A stretch of 64,000 nt of DNA from Bacillota bacterium (GTDB lineage Bacteria > Bacillota > Dethiobacteria > DTU022), in NCBI GenBank assembly GCA_033549065.1, contig JAWSUE010000006.1, forward strand, positions 62,001 to 126,000, read 5' to 3'. Shown here piece by piece: positions 56,366-64,000 of the stretch (position 1 is its first letter; every line of letters begins with the position of its first letter). Under the pieces are notes generated by a model, which saw nothing but the letters and a program-made list of their open reading frames with translations, did not search any database and was not told the origin of the DNA. A program made the position numbers and the translations under genes.

Positions 56366-58803
56366 CATGGGAAAAGTTATCCGTTGCAGATCTGCGTGCA
56401 AGCTGTGATTTTCATGAAATAGCTTTCGAAACCACCGCTGAGGTTCCGCCTCTGGAAGGAATGATCGGTCAGGAGAGAGCAGTGCAGGCAACAGAATTTG
56501 GCCTGCGCATAAAGAGGCCTGGTTACAATATCTTCATGACCGGGTTAACCGGAACCGGCAAATCAAGCTATGCCCAATCAATCATTAAAAAAATATCGTC
56601 AGGAGAACCTGTTCCCGATGACTGGGTCTACGTTTATAATTTTGAGCATCCCGGTGAACCGATTGCGTTGAACCTTCCGGCCGGTACAGGTTATGATTTT
56701 TGTAATCGTGTCGAAGAACTTCTTGAAGATTTAAAACAAACCATACCAAAAGCATTTGATGGAGAAGATTACGAACGTCAAAAGTCCGTATACGTTAAAG
56801 AATTTCAGGAAAAGCGGTCTTCCCTGCTTGAAGAACTGAACAAAACGGCCCAGGATATGGGTTTTGCCCTGAAAAGAACCAGTTCCGGGTTTGTAACAAT
56901 ACCTGTTCATGAAGGTGAACAGATCAGCGAAGAGGATTATGCCAAGCTCGATCAATCCCAAAAAGACGATTTTGAGAAAAAATCAACTGAAGTACAGCTT
57001 AAAGCAATGGAAATTATGCGCCGGGTTCAAAAGGAAGAAAAAGAGCTTAAAGAACAGTTGAAGGAACTCGATCAGCGTATCGGATTGGTAGCTATCGGGC
57101 ACCTTTTCAACGAGCTAATGGAAGATTATGAACATAACCAGGCGGTTACGAAATACCTGAAAGCATACCAGGAAGATGTGCTTTCCAACCTGAGCGATTT
57201 CCGTGGTGAAGATGATGAACAGCAGAACCCCATGTTCTGGTTGAGAAGGCAGACTCAGGATCAGGCCGACATGCGCTATACGGTTAATCTGCTGGTCGAT
57301 CACCGTGATACAGAAGGTGCACCCATGGTTTATGAAACCAACCCTTCCTACTATAATCTACTCGGCAGGGTTGAATATGAAAACCGTTTCGGGATGGTCG
57401 TTACCGATTTTTCAATGATTAAACCGGGAGCGCTGCATAAGGCAAACGGCGGTTATTTAATCTTACAGGCTCGGGATGTTCTAACGGCCATGCAATCCTG
57501 GGAAGTCCTTAAAAGGGTGATCAGAACACGCGAAATCAGGATAGAAAACATAAGTGAACATTTCGGATTAGTGGCGATGGCAACCTTGCGACCACAGCCA
57601 ATACCCCTAAACATAAAAATCGTTATGATCGGCACACCATATCTTTACCAGATTCTCTACCACTATGATGAAGATTTCCGTAAACTCTTTAAAATAAAAG
57701 CCGATTTTGATGTCGAAATGGATCGTCGTGAGGATAACATCAATAAAATGGCCGGGTTTATCTCATTCCACTGCAATAAGCAAAACCTGCGTCACTTCAA
57801 TCGTGAAGCAGTTGCCGAAATCGTAGATCACAGCACAAGGTTGGCCGAAAACAGGGAAAAACTAAGCACCCGCTTTAACGAAATTGTTGACATATTATTT
57901 GAAGCAGATGCCTGGGCAGATATAGACGGTGTAGATATCGTCGGTAACGCACAGGTAGAAAAGGCTCTTTCTGAAATGATCTACCGCTCGAATAAGTACG
58001 AACAAAAAATTGTTGAATCAATCAAAGATGGAATTATTCTGATTGATACGGAAGGCAGTAAGGTTGGACAGGTCAATGCCTTATCGGTACTAGACCAGGG
58101 TGATTACCGTTTTGGTCGACCATCCCGAATAACTGCATCAACCTATCTGGGACGAAAAGGGATCGTAAATATTGAGCGGGAAAGCGATTTGAGCGGAAAT
58201 ATTCATGACAAGGGAATTCTTATTATGAGCGGATGTATCGGTCAGCGTTACGGATCGATTGTGCCCATGAACCTGACAGCCAACCTCTGTTTTGAACAGT
58301 CCTATGGCGGAGTTGACGGAGACAGCGCTTCGGCTGCCGAACTTTTCTGCCTGCTCTCGAGCCTTGCCGATGTACCACTCAGGCAAGATCTGGCCATTAC
58401 AGGTTCGATCAATCAGAAAGGTGAAATTCAGCCTATCGGTGGAGTAAATTACAAGATCGAAGGCTTTTACCTGGCCTGTAAAGCAGTCGGATTGACCGGC
58501 ACTCAGGGTGTAATTATCCCTGAGAAGAACCGCCGCTCGTTGATGCTTCAAAAAGAAGTTGTCGAGGCTGTAGAAAAAGGACAATTTCATATTTATACCA
58601 TGAAAACTATTGATGAGGGGCTTGAGCTTCTTTCCGGTTTGAAAACCGGAGAGCTGCAAGAAGATAATACATACCCTGAAGACAGCTTTAACGGTAAAGT
58701 GGTAAAGAAACTTAAAGACTTTAACGAAGCTATTAAAGCAAAAAAAGATGACAAAAATAACGACTTGATTGCCCCAAAAGATGAAAACGGGAAAGAAGAA
58801 TGA
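56362..58803 (+). CDS. Lon-like (LonB/AAA_32) protease
   Basis: A Lon-related protease of 813 residues. The AAA+ part has GMIGQERAVQATEFGL and Walker A GLTGTGKSS near residue 65, followed by a long coiled insertion (about residues 130-245, rich in Lys and Glu). The C-terminal Lon protease domain has the catalytic Ser in VDGDSASAAEL and Lys in GGVNYKIEGF. It overlaps nth by ATGA. Targets are unknown; it differs from classical LonA in lacking the N-terminal substrate domain. Confidence 0.92.
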   Translation: MTWEKLSVADLRASCDFHEIAFETTAEVPPLEGMIGQERAVQATEFGLRIKRPGYNIFMTGLTGTGKSSYAQSIIKKISSGEPVPDDWVYVYNFEHPGEPIALNLPAGTGYDFCNRVEELLEDLKQTIPKAFDGEDYERQKSVYVKEFQEKRSSLLEELNKTAQDMGFALKRTSSGFVTIPVHEGEQISEEDYAKLDQSQKDDFEKKSTEVQLKAMEIMRRVQKEEKELKEQLKELDQRIGLVAIGHLFNELMEDYEHNQAVTKYLKAYQEDVLSNLSDFRGEDDEQQNPMFWLRRQTQDQADMRYTVNLLVDHRDTEGAPMVYETNPSYYNLLGRVEYENRFGMVVTDFSMIKPGALHKANGGYLILQARDVLTAMQSWEVLKRVIRTREIRIENISEHFGLVAMATLRPQPIPLNIKIVMIGTPYLYQILYHYDEDFRKLFKIKADFDVEMDRREDNINKMAGFISFHCNKQNLRHFNREAVAEIVDHSTRLAENREKLSTRFNEIVDILFEADAWADIDGVDIVGNAQVEKALSEMIYRSNKYEQKIVESIKDGIILIDTEGSKVGQVNALSVLDQGDYRFGRPSRITASTYLGRKGIVNIERESDLSGNIHDKGILIMSGCIGQRYGSIVPMNLTANLCFEQSYGGVDGDSASAAELFCLLSSLADVPLRQDLAITGSINQKGEIQPIGGVNYKIEGFYLACKAVGLTGTQGVIIPEKNRRSLMLQKEVVEAVEKGQFHIYTMKTIDEGLELLSGLKTGELQEDNTYPEDSFNGKVVKKLKDFNEAIKAKKDDKNNDLIAPKDENGKEE

Positions 58804-58807
58804 CCCG

Positions 58808-59266
58808 ATGAATGTAGTATTAGTCGAACCTGAAATACCTCCGAATACCGGCAATGTTGCCAGAACCTGCGTAATGACGGGTAGTAAATTGCACCTTGTT
58901 GAGCCCCTGGGCTTTTCTATCTCCGAAAGTCAGGTCCGTCGCTCGGGGCTCGACTACTGGAAATACCTTGACCTCGAAGTGCATGCTGATTTCATGACAC
59001 TTCAAAAAACTTACCCTGACTTTCGATTTCTTTATTACTCCACCAGGGGCAGTCAATTCTATCATGAAATCGACTACCGTTCCAACGATTTTCTCGTCTT
59101 CGGCAGTGAAACAAGGGGGTTATCGACAGATATTTTGGACCAGGCAGAAATTACCCTGCGGATTCCGATGAACAACCAGATTCCCCGTTCTCTTAACCTT
59201 GGCAATACCGTAGCCCTGGTACTCTATGAAGCGCTCCGTCAGCAAAACTTCCCCGGCCTCATTTAA
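58808..59266 (+). CDS. trmL: tRNA (cytidine(34)-2'-O)-methyltransferase
   Basis: A minimal SPOUT methyltransferase that modifies the wobble base of leucine tRNAs. The start NVVLVEPEIPPNTGNVARTC, the middle FGSETRGLS and the knot IPRSLNLGNTVALVLYEALRQ are diagnostic. A frame extends back to 58769 inside the protease gene, but ATG 58808, 5 bases after that stop, gives the normal 152 residues. Confidence 0.94.
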   Translation: MNVVLVEPEIPPNTGNVARTCVMTGSKLHLVEPLGFSISESQVRRSGLDYWKYLDLEVHADFMTLQKTYPDFRFLYYSTRGSQFYHEIDYRSNDFLVFGSETRGLSTDILDQAEITLRIPMNNQIPRSLNLGNTVALVLYEALRQQNFPGLI

Positions 59267-59459
59267 TCCATCCTTATTCCTGAATCCTCAATCAATCTAA
59301 AACTTTAATCCCTGGTTCACGATTATCGTCTTACACCTGATTTGATAACCAATTTACGCTACTCTTTATCAGCAGACTCCGATACTGTTCGCTCCGGGGT
59401 TTTGCACTTCTTATCCACTTATACGGATGCTGTAAGCCTTGGCTCACGTAAGCTCGCTG

Positions 59460-59639
59460 AGAATTGCTGCGGCTTAACTGCAGCCTTCCAAGAGAAACCT
59501 CGACAGTCGACACTTAAGTCTCCGGCCTCGGTCCGGTCTTTAAAAAACCTGAAGCAGAATTTAATATTTTTAATGACCGGATCTCTTTATTCGCTTTGTT
59601 TCGCCGGCAATTCTAGACCACTCGCTTAATGATTCGCTG
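59460..59639 (-). mobile_element. Nested inverted module B (instance 3) inside copy 2
   Basis: Read on the minus strand this carries AGAATTG (59608-59614) pairing with CAATTCT (59460-59466), a 14-bp hairpin with one mismatch (59567-59580 with 59533-59547), the loop ATTAAATTCTGCTTCAG, and the 36-base box at 59498-59533, which is 35/36 identical to the box of instance 2. TCGCTG at 59454-59459 and 59634-59639 may be a target-site duplication, since copy 1 has only one such site at this place. Confidence 0.6.
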
Positions 59640-59745
59640 CAGGCTTACAGCACCCGCCTTATTGCATGCTTGTTATGTTTTAAATAAATAAACCAACCTG
59701 AAACGGGATAAGCAGACCCTGATACTGTAAGCGACATTAACATGA

Positions 59746-59911
59746 GCGGTTAGAATTACCGGTGAGCCGAAAGAAGAAGCGGTAAATGCCTCTCCGGAAT
59801 GATTAATACTGTTTCAGCTTTCCAGAGAGGCAGACCGAGGCCGGAGACTTTAGTGTCGACTGTCGAGGCTGCCTGCTGAAGCTTGAAGGCGAACCGGCAG
59901 TAATTCTCCGC
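59746..59911 (+). ncRNA. Candidate structured RNA, module B, instance 2
   Basis: Same layout as instance 1. Closing helix GCGG/AGAATTA/CCGG (59746-59762) with CCGG/TAATTCT/CCGC (59894-59911), a 13-bp hairpin with one mismatch (59787-59799 with 59820-59832) and loop CTGTTTCAG, then the 36-base box at 59833-59868. Confidence 0.55.
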
Positions 59912-59974
59912 GAAATGATCCGGAGCGCACAGTATCAGGTTCTGCTTATACGATAAAATATCTTGAATGGATGA

Positions 59975-60008
59975 AAACATGTTTCGTGAGCCAGGGCTTT
60001 TAGCATCA
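59975..60008 (-). repeat. Dispersed element, short fragment of module A
   Basis: About 34 bp containing TTTCGTGAGCCAGGGCTTTT and AGCATC match the inverted module A arm seen at 55550-55577. It abuts the CoA-transferase stop. Confidence 0.5.
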
Positions 60009-60011
60009 AAT

Positions 60012-61214
60012 TTATTTGACTTTAATAACCCCCTGCGCCCTCAGCGTTTCAATATCGCTCTTGGTATACCCGAGCTCTTCTAAAATCTCTGCTGTATGCT
60101 CACCATGGGCCGGAGGTTGCAACCTCAGGGATCCTGTTTTTCCGGTAAATAGAAGCGGAAAACCGGTTAAAAGCTCACCCTCTAGACCTGCTGCAGACTC
60201 TAACCAGTAGCCCTCAGCCCGGTTTACCGGGTGCCTGATCGCTTCATTTAATTCAAGGATCGGTTCGCAGCATGCATCGGTTTCAGAGAAGAGTTCTATC
60301 CACTCCTGCCTCGATTTTTCTTTAAAAAGTGAGCGAACCTGTCTGATCAGCTCTTCTCTCTTTTCCTGTTCAAACTGCAGGGAAATCCACTCCGGTTTAC
60401 TCACAGCTTCGCAGAAATTTTGCCAAAATGCCGGTTCCAGCGCACCGAGGCTCATAAATCGGTTATCTTTAGTTTTATAAATGTTATAGCAAGCATAACC
60501 ACCGGTGATATGGGCACTGTCACGTCTGGGAAGTGCCTCGTTGCCGGTCAGCGCCGATGCGGCATAGGTTAACCAGGGCAGCAAACCCCTGGTCATTGAG
60601 ATGTCAACAAAACTACCCTCTCCTCTGGTCTCTCTTTTAAAAAGCGCCATCATGATCCCATTTAGCGCCATGAGAGATCCGCCGGCTATATCAGCTATCT
60701 GCACTGTCGGCATAACCGGGTTACCGTCATTACCGCGGCTGAGTTCGAGCATTCCGGCCAGAGCCGTATAGTTAATATCGTGACCGGCCCTGTCGCGATA
60801 AGGACCTTTCTGGCCGTATCCACTGATCGATGCATATACAATCTGCGGGTTAATCGCTTTCAAGTGATCGTAACCCAACTGCAGGCGGTCCATTACACCA
60901 GGCCTGAACCCTTCGACCAGAACATCTGCTTTCTTACTTAGTATTTTAATAATCTCACGTCCGGATACACTTTTCAGATCCAGGGCAATGCTCTTTTTAT
61001 TACGGTTTAGTTGTCTGAAGAAGGCGCTGCCATTTTCAAAAAAAGTGCCGACGAACCTTGTGGGATCGCCGGCATGTATATCTTCTATTTTCAGAACTTC
61101 CGCACCATAGTCGCCAAGCATCATGGTACACAGCGGACCAGGCAGAAGTCTTGTTAAATCGATCACTTTTAAACCGGTAAGCGGTTGTTCTTTTAATTTT
61201 CCTGAATCGGCCAT
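60012..61214 (-). CDS. Class III (CaiB/BaiF) CoA transferase
   Basis: A 400-residue family III CoA transferase. VIDLTRLLPGPLCTMMLGDYG starts the protein, NKKSIALDLK follows, and the catalytic Asp lies in GHDINYTALAG around residue 167. These enzymes move CoA between acids such as carnitine, oxalate, mesaconate, succinate or bile acids. The start overlaps the stop of the flavoprotein (TAATG), so they are coupled. Substrate unknown; linkage suggests a C4 dicarboxylic acid or a close analogue. Confidence 0.9.
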   Translation of the reverse strand: MADSGKLKEQPLTGLKVIDLTRLLPGPLCTMMLGDYGAEVLKIEDIHAGDPTRFVGTFFENGSAFFRQLNRNKKSIALDLKSVSGREIIKILSKKADVLVEGFRPGVMDRLQLGYDHLKAINPQIVYASISGYGQKGPYRDRAGHDINYTALAGMLELSRGNDGNPVMPTVQIADIAGGSLMALNGIMMALFKRETRGEGSFVDISMTRGLLPWLTYAASALTGNEALPRRDSAHITGGYACYNIYKTKDNRFMSLGALEPAFWQNFCEAVSKPEWISLQFEQEKREELIRQVRSLFKEKSRQEWIELFSETDACCEPILELNEAIRHPVNRAEGYWLESAAGLEGELLTGFPLLFTGKTGSLRLQPPAHGEHTAEILEELGYTKSDIETLRAQGVIKVK

Positions 61215-62818
61215 TATCTGTGAGTATAATGCGGCAGCAAGATTGGGCCTACCCGGCCGTCCGCCGCACCCGTTTCTTCCAACTCCCGGTGATATGTTTC
61301 AACATGATTCAGGTTTAATCCTTCAGGCACAGACATTTCCTTGCTCCTGGCAGCCGCATGCCTGCCGGCACGACGACCGAAAACGACGATATCCAACAGG
61401 GAGTTACCCATCAGACGGTTAGTCCCGTGAATGCCACCAGCTGCCTCACCGGCAACGTAGAGGTTTTCAACCGTGCTCTGCGCATCGGCATCGATGATCA
61501 GCCCTCCGTTCTGGTAGTGCAAGGTCGGGTAGATGAGCATCGGTTCTTTACGAATATCCACTCCAAAACGCTGGAACTGACGGAGCATCGCCGGTAGCTG
61601 TCGCTCAATTGTCCCCTCTCCGTGGATCAGTTCAATCAGTGGAGAATCAAGCCAGACAGCAGTTATACCCGTTGGAAGGGGAACTCCCAGTTTACGCTCC
61701 TCACATTCCCGAATAATAGCCGAAGATTCAACATCGCGGGTTTCGAGGTGGTAAACAAACTGTTCACCTTTAATATTTAGAGGTGTAGCGCCCAAACCAC
61801 GGGTCTTTTCTGTTACCAGCAGCCCAAGGAGCTGAGGCGGGTAAGCTCCGCCGGTCGGATGATACTGGATCGAATCGGCGTAGATTATTTTTGCCCCGGC
61901 TCTGTAACCAATGATCAAGCCATCGGCAGTCGCCCCGTAATGGTTGCTTGTGGGAAATCCCCGGTAATGAAGCCGTCCAGAACCTCCGGTGGCAATAATA
62001 ACAGTTTTCGCCCTGGCAACCTGGTACTGCTCTGTTTCGAGGTTAAAGAGCACGGCCCCCGCAGCTTTTCCGTCCCGGTCAAGGATTATTTCAACCGCAG
62101 GGTTAAATTCAACGATTGTAATTCCTTTGTTCAGCACTTCATCACGCAGGGTTCTCATTATTTCAGCACCGGTGTAGTCGCGTGCTGCATGCATTCTTTT
62201 ACGGGATGTTCCGCCCCCGTGAATGGTGATCATCGTGCCGTCATCTTTCTTGTCAAACATGGTACCCATATCTTCGAGCCACTTGATAACCAGCGGCGCA
62301 TCCATAACCAGTGCCCTGGCCAGTTCGGGAATATTTTCAAATCTGCCTCCGCCAACTACATCAACATAATGCATGGCCGGAGTGTCGTTTTCCTTGTCTG
62401 CAGCCTGAATACCACCCTGAGCCATCATTGTATTGGCATCACCAAAACGAAGTTTGGTAGCTATCAGAACATTGGCTCCGGCAGCATGGGCTTCCAAGGC
62501 TGCTGATGCTCCTGCACCACCACCGCCAATGATCAAAACATCAACATCGTAATCCGGCTCTGCAGTCAAATCGATATCGACGCCCTTTAATCGGCTCCAC
62601 GACTCAAAAACATCTGCCATTTCAACCGTCAGGCGGGCACCCTTATCAACTCCGACTTTTAAATCCCTGAAACCGTCTACAATATAGTCAGGATGAAAAT
62701 CTTTAAGAACCTGACGCCTCTCTTCCGGTGACATCCGCGGATATTCAACACCGACCCGGGAGGCTCTGTTTTCTTCCACTATTTTTACCAGTTCTCCTAA
62801 CTTACCTGTATATGCCAA
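61214..62818 (-). CDS. Fumarate reductase/succinate dehydrogenase-like flavoprotein
   Basis: A 534-residue FAD protein of the FrdA/SdhA/aspartate-oxidase superfamily. After an approximately 90-residue N-terminal stretch comes VLIIGGGGAGASAALEAHAA, then NTMMAQGGI, the substrate loop HGGGTSRKRMHAARDYTG and, near the end, GTNRLMGNSLLDIVVFGRRAG with the catalytic Arg. TTG 62818 follows GAGGAGG. It pairs with the Fe-S subunit upstream; no membrane anchor gene is present, so the complex is probably cytosolic. Fumarate is the likeliest substrate, but a related enoate is possible. Confidence 0.88.
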   Translation of the reverse strand: MAYTGKLGELVKIVEENRASRVGVEYPRMSPEERRQVLKDFHPDYIVDGFRDLKVGVDKGARLTVEMADVFESWSRLKGVDIDLTAEPDYDVDVLIIGGGGAGASAALEAHAAGANVLIATKLRFGDANTMMAQGGIQAADKENDTPAMHYVDVVGGGRFENIPELARALVMDAPLVIKWLEDMGTMFDKKDDGTMITIHGGGTSRKRMHAARDYTGAEIMRTLRDEVLNKGITIVEFNPAVEIILDRDGKAAGAVLFNLETEQYQVARAKTVIIATGGSGRLHYRGFPTSNHYGATADGLIIGYRAGAKIIYADSIQYHPTGGAYPPQLLGLLVTEKTRGLGATPLNIKGEQFVYHLETRDVESSAIIRECEERKLGVPLPTGITAVWLDSPLIELIHGEGTIERQLPAMLRQFQRFGVDIRKEPMLIYPTLHYQNGGLIIDADAQSTVENLYVAGEAAGGIHGTNRLMGNSLLDIVVFGRRAGRHAAARSKEMSVPEGLNLNHVETYHRELEETGAADGRVGPILLPHYTHR

Positions 62819-62842
62819 GTTAGATATTCCTCCTCTCCAGGT

Positions 62843-63526
62843 CTACTTCTCAATCTCACGGTTGTCATAGAGTTCCTGCAGTTTCTCACGGTTAGCCGCC
62901 ACCAGTTCGTCGATTTCGGCATCAAGTTTGCCATCGGCAATATCTTTTGCCCTCTGAGCAAGAAATGCATCCGGTTTGGCAATATAGCGACTGTAAAGGC
63001 GCCTCGCCGTCAGAGCAGCATTGTAGTGCACAATGTTGACTGGACATCTTGATACGCACAAACCGCACATCAGGCAGTCGAAAGAGATGTCTGCCGCTTT
63101 GGCAAAATCGCCGCGCTGAATATAGGCAATATACTGCATTACATCAATATCCTGCGGGCATACTTTTGTACATGAACTGCAGCCGAGGCAGCGGTATACT
63201 TCCGGGTAGAGCTGGGCAAAATGGGCTACAGAAGGTTTGATCTCTTCCAGGTTGAAAGTGGCTTTCCGGCCCGGGAAAAACGGAATCTGGGCCAAATACA
63301 TACCATCTTCCACCTTGGTCTGACAGGCCAAGCCGACTTTCAATTCGAAATCACCGGCCATCCGGTATACGGTTGCACAAGCTCCACAAAAACCGGCCCG
63401 ACAGCCGCAGCCTCTTTTCAGCTGGTAACCGGCATATTCCATGGCATCCATTATTGTCAGTGATTCTGGAACCCTGTAGCGTTTTCCCATTAAAAATATG
63501 TCAACCATCTTTATCTCGTCGCTCAT
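62843..63526 (-). CDS. Fumarate reductase-like iron-sulfur subunit
   Basis: A 227-residue electron-transfer protein with a plant-type [2Fe-2S] domain (GCGCRAGFCGACATVY ... ACQTK) and two CxxCxxxCP motifs (CLGCSSCTKVCP near residue 110 and CLMCGLCVSRCP near residue 155). The order matches SdhB/FrdB, but the second pair looks like full [4Fe-4S] sites of the HdrC/TfrB type rather than the [3Fe-4S] site of classical SdhB. That favours a thiol- or NADH-linked soluble fumarate reductase. Confidence 0.88.
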   Translation of the reverse strand: MSDEIKMVDIFLMGKRYRVPESLTIMDAMEYAGYQLKRGCGCRAGFCGACATVYRMAGDFELKVGLACQTKVEDGMYLAQIPFFPGRKATFNLEEIKPSVAHFAQLYPEVYRCLGCSSCTKVCPQDIDVMQYIAYIQRGDFAKAADISFDCLMCGLCVSRCPVNIVHYNAALTARRLYSRYIAKPDAFLAQRAKDIADGKLDAEIDELVAANREKLQELYDNREIEK

Positions 63527-63539
63527 AAGATCCTCCTCT

Positions 63540-64000
63540 TTACTCGGCAGGCGGCATGGGGATAAAACCTTGATCCATCATTGCCTTGGTAAGATCCTGT
63601 GAACGCTTAATAATTGCTTCAGCATTCTTGTAGATCTCTTCGCGGCTTAACTTCACCCGGGCCACTCCTTCTTCAATGGCTTTCATTGCAGTGGCTGTCG
63701 CCACCCGGGGGAAGATCTCCCACATATCCATGGTCGGCAGGATCTTTTCAGGATTCATTCCGCCATCAGGAGCACAGGCAGCCAGTTCTTCAGCGGCAGC
63801 AATACACATGCTGTCGGTGATTGTTGTCGCCTGAACATCGAGTACCCCACGGAAAATTGCCGGAAAGCCCAGTGAGTTATTGACCTGGTTCGGAAAGTCG
63901 GAACGGCCGGTTGAAACAATCTTTGCTCCGGCTTCCAGCGCTTCCCAGGGCCAGATCTCCGGTATCGGGTTGGCGCACGCAAAAACGATTGCATCTTTAG
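63540..64000 (-). CDS. NAD(P)-dependent malic enzyme (N-terminal part outside window)
   Basis: The visible 153 codons are the C-terminal end of a short bacterial malic enzyme, which decarboxylates malate to pyruvate. IVFACANPIPEIWP, STGRSDFPNQVNNSLGFPAIF and RGVLDVQATTIT are diagnostic. An internal ATG at 63809 could be mistaken for a start, but the frame and homology run to the window edge. It lies 14 bases upstream of the Fe-S subunit gene, in one probable operon with the fumarate-reductase-like genes. Confidence 0.92.
   Translation of the reverse strand, partial: KDAIVFACANPIPEIWPWEALEAGAKIVSTGRSDFPNQVNNSLGFPAIFRGVLDVQATTITDSMCIAAAEELAACAPDGGMNPEKILPTMDMWEIFPRVATATAMKAIEEGVARVKLSREEIYKNAEAIIKRSQDLTKAMMDQGFIPMPPAE

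Larger units (their letters stand above)
59367..59950 (+). repeat. Dispersed structured element, copy 2, with nested inverted module B
   Basis: About 580 bp in the 745-base gap between the convergent trmL and CoA-transferase genes. The ends form imperfect inverted repeats (left about 59371-59396; right about 59920-59946). It matches copy 1 over its left arm (to about 59459) and from about 59640 on. A 180-bp segment absent from copy 1 lies between, bordered by TCGCTG on both sides. A central helix still forms across it (GCTGTAAGCC near 59430 with GGCTTACAGC near 59643). No coding frame is convincing. Flank 59267-59366 shows nothing clear. Confidence 0.85.

Overview
The window is about 64 kb of a low-to-middling GC bacterial chromosome that reads as an anaerobic, Gram-positive (Firmicutes/Clostridia-type) organism. 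The evidence is the classic Firmicutes order rpsB-tsf-pyrH-frr-uppS-cdsA-dxr-rseP-ispG, the order rimP-nusA-rnpM-infB-rbfA-nrnA-truB-ribF-rpsO-pnp, a SpoIIIE-type translocase, RNase J, a pyruvate kinase with the extra C-terminal PEP-utilizer domain, strong AGGAGG ribosome sites with many TTG/GTG starts, and many oxygen-sensitive Fe-S or corrinoid-linked functions. The genus cannot be named from the sequence; a lineage near Dethiobacteria or Syntrophomonadales is a guess. No rRNA, tRNA or CRISPR array was seen.

Layout. (1) 1-9450, minus strand: recA (cut by the window edge), thpR, cinA, rimO, ftsK/spoIIIE, uppP, a lipid kinase and a bifunctional FBP aldolase/phosphatase. (2) 9724-13957: a GlpA-like/GlpB-like FAD oxidoreductase pair on plus, the first with an N-terminal BON-like domain, convergent with a soluble reductive-dehalogenase-like protein. 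(3) 14118-26392, minus: rnj, dut, pnp, rpsO, then the ribF-to-rimP translation cluster, with visible sigma-A promoters before rpsO and rimP. (4) 26631-36584: an accessory block with a nitrilase, two tandem MttB-family methyltransferases behind a textbook sigma-54 promoter, a four-gene OpuC-type quaternary-amine ABC transporter and, on the opposite strand, a sigma-54 activator. This looks like a regulated uptake and demethylation system for a betaine-like compound, but its corrinoid protein is not in the window. (5) 36691-45359, minus: a glycosyltransferase and the ispG-to-rpsB cluster, headed by two good promoters and a structured leader. (6) 45603-59266: a DUF1015 protein, an AcuC-like deacetylase, a thioesterase, pyk, dnaE, an AI-2E-family permease, nth, a Lon-like protease and trmL. 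(7) 60012-64000, minus: malic enzyme (cut), a soluble fumarate-reductase-like Fe-S/flavoprotein pair and a class III CoA transferase, suggesting C4-dicarboxylate metabolism.

The most unusual content is a family of non-coding mobile-looking elements in intergenic space: 46927-47366, about 59367-59950, and partial copies at 55541-55631 and 59975-60008. The two long copies have imperfect terminal inverted repeats and no transposase, and each has two structured modules. Module B occurs three times. Between copies its closing helix and its main hairpin change sequence but keep pairing, while the hairpin loop and a 36-bp box stay conserved, which is the pattern expected of a structured RNA. One module B lies inverted inside module A of the 59-kb copy and is flanked by a 6-bp direct repeat, as if it had moved there.
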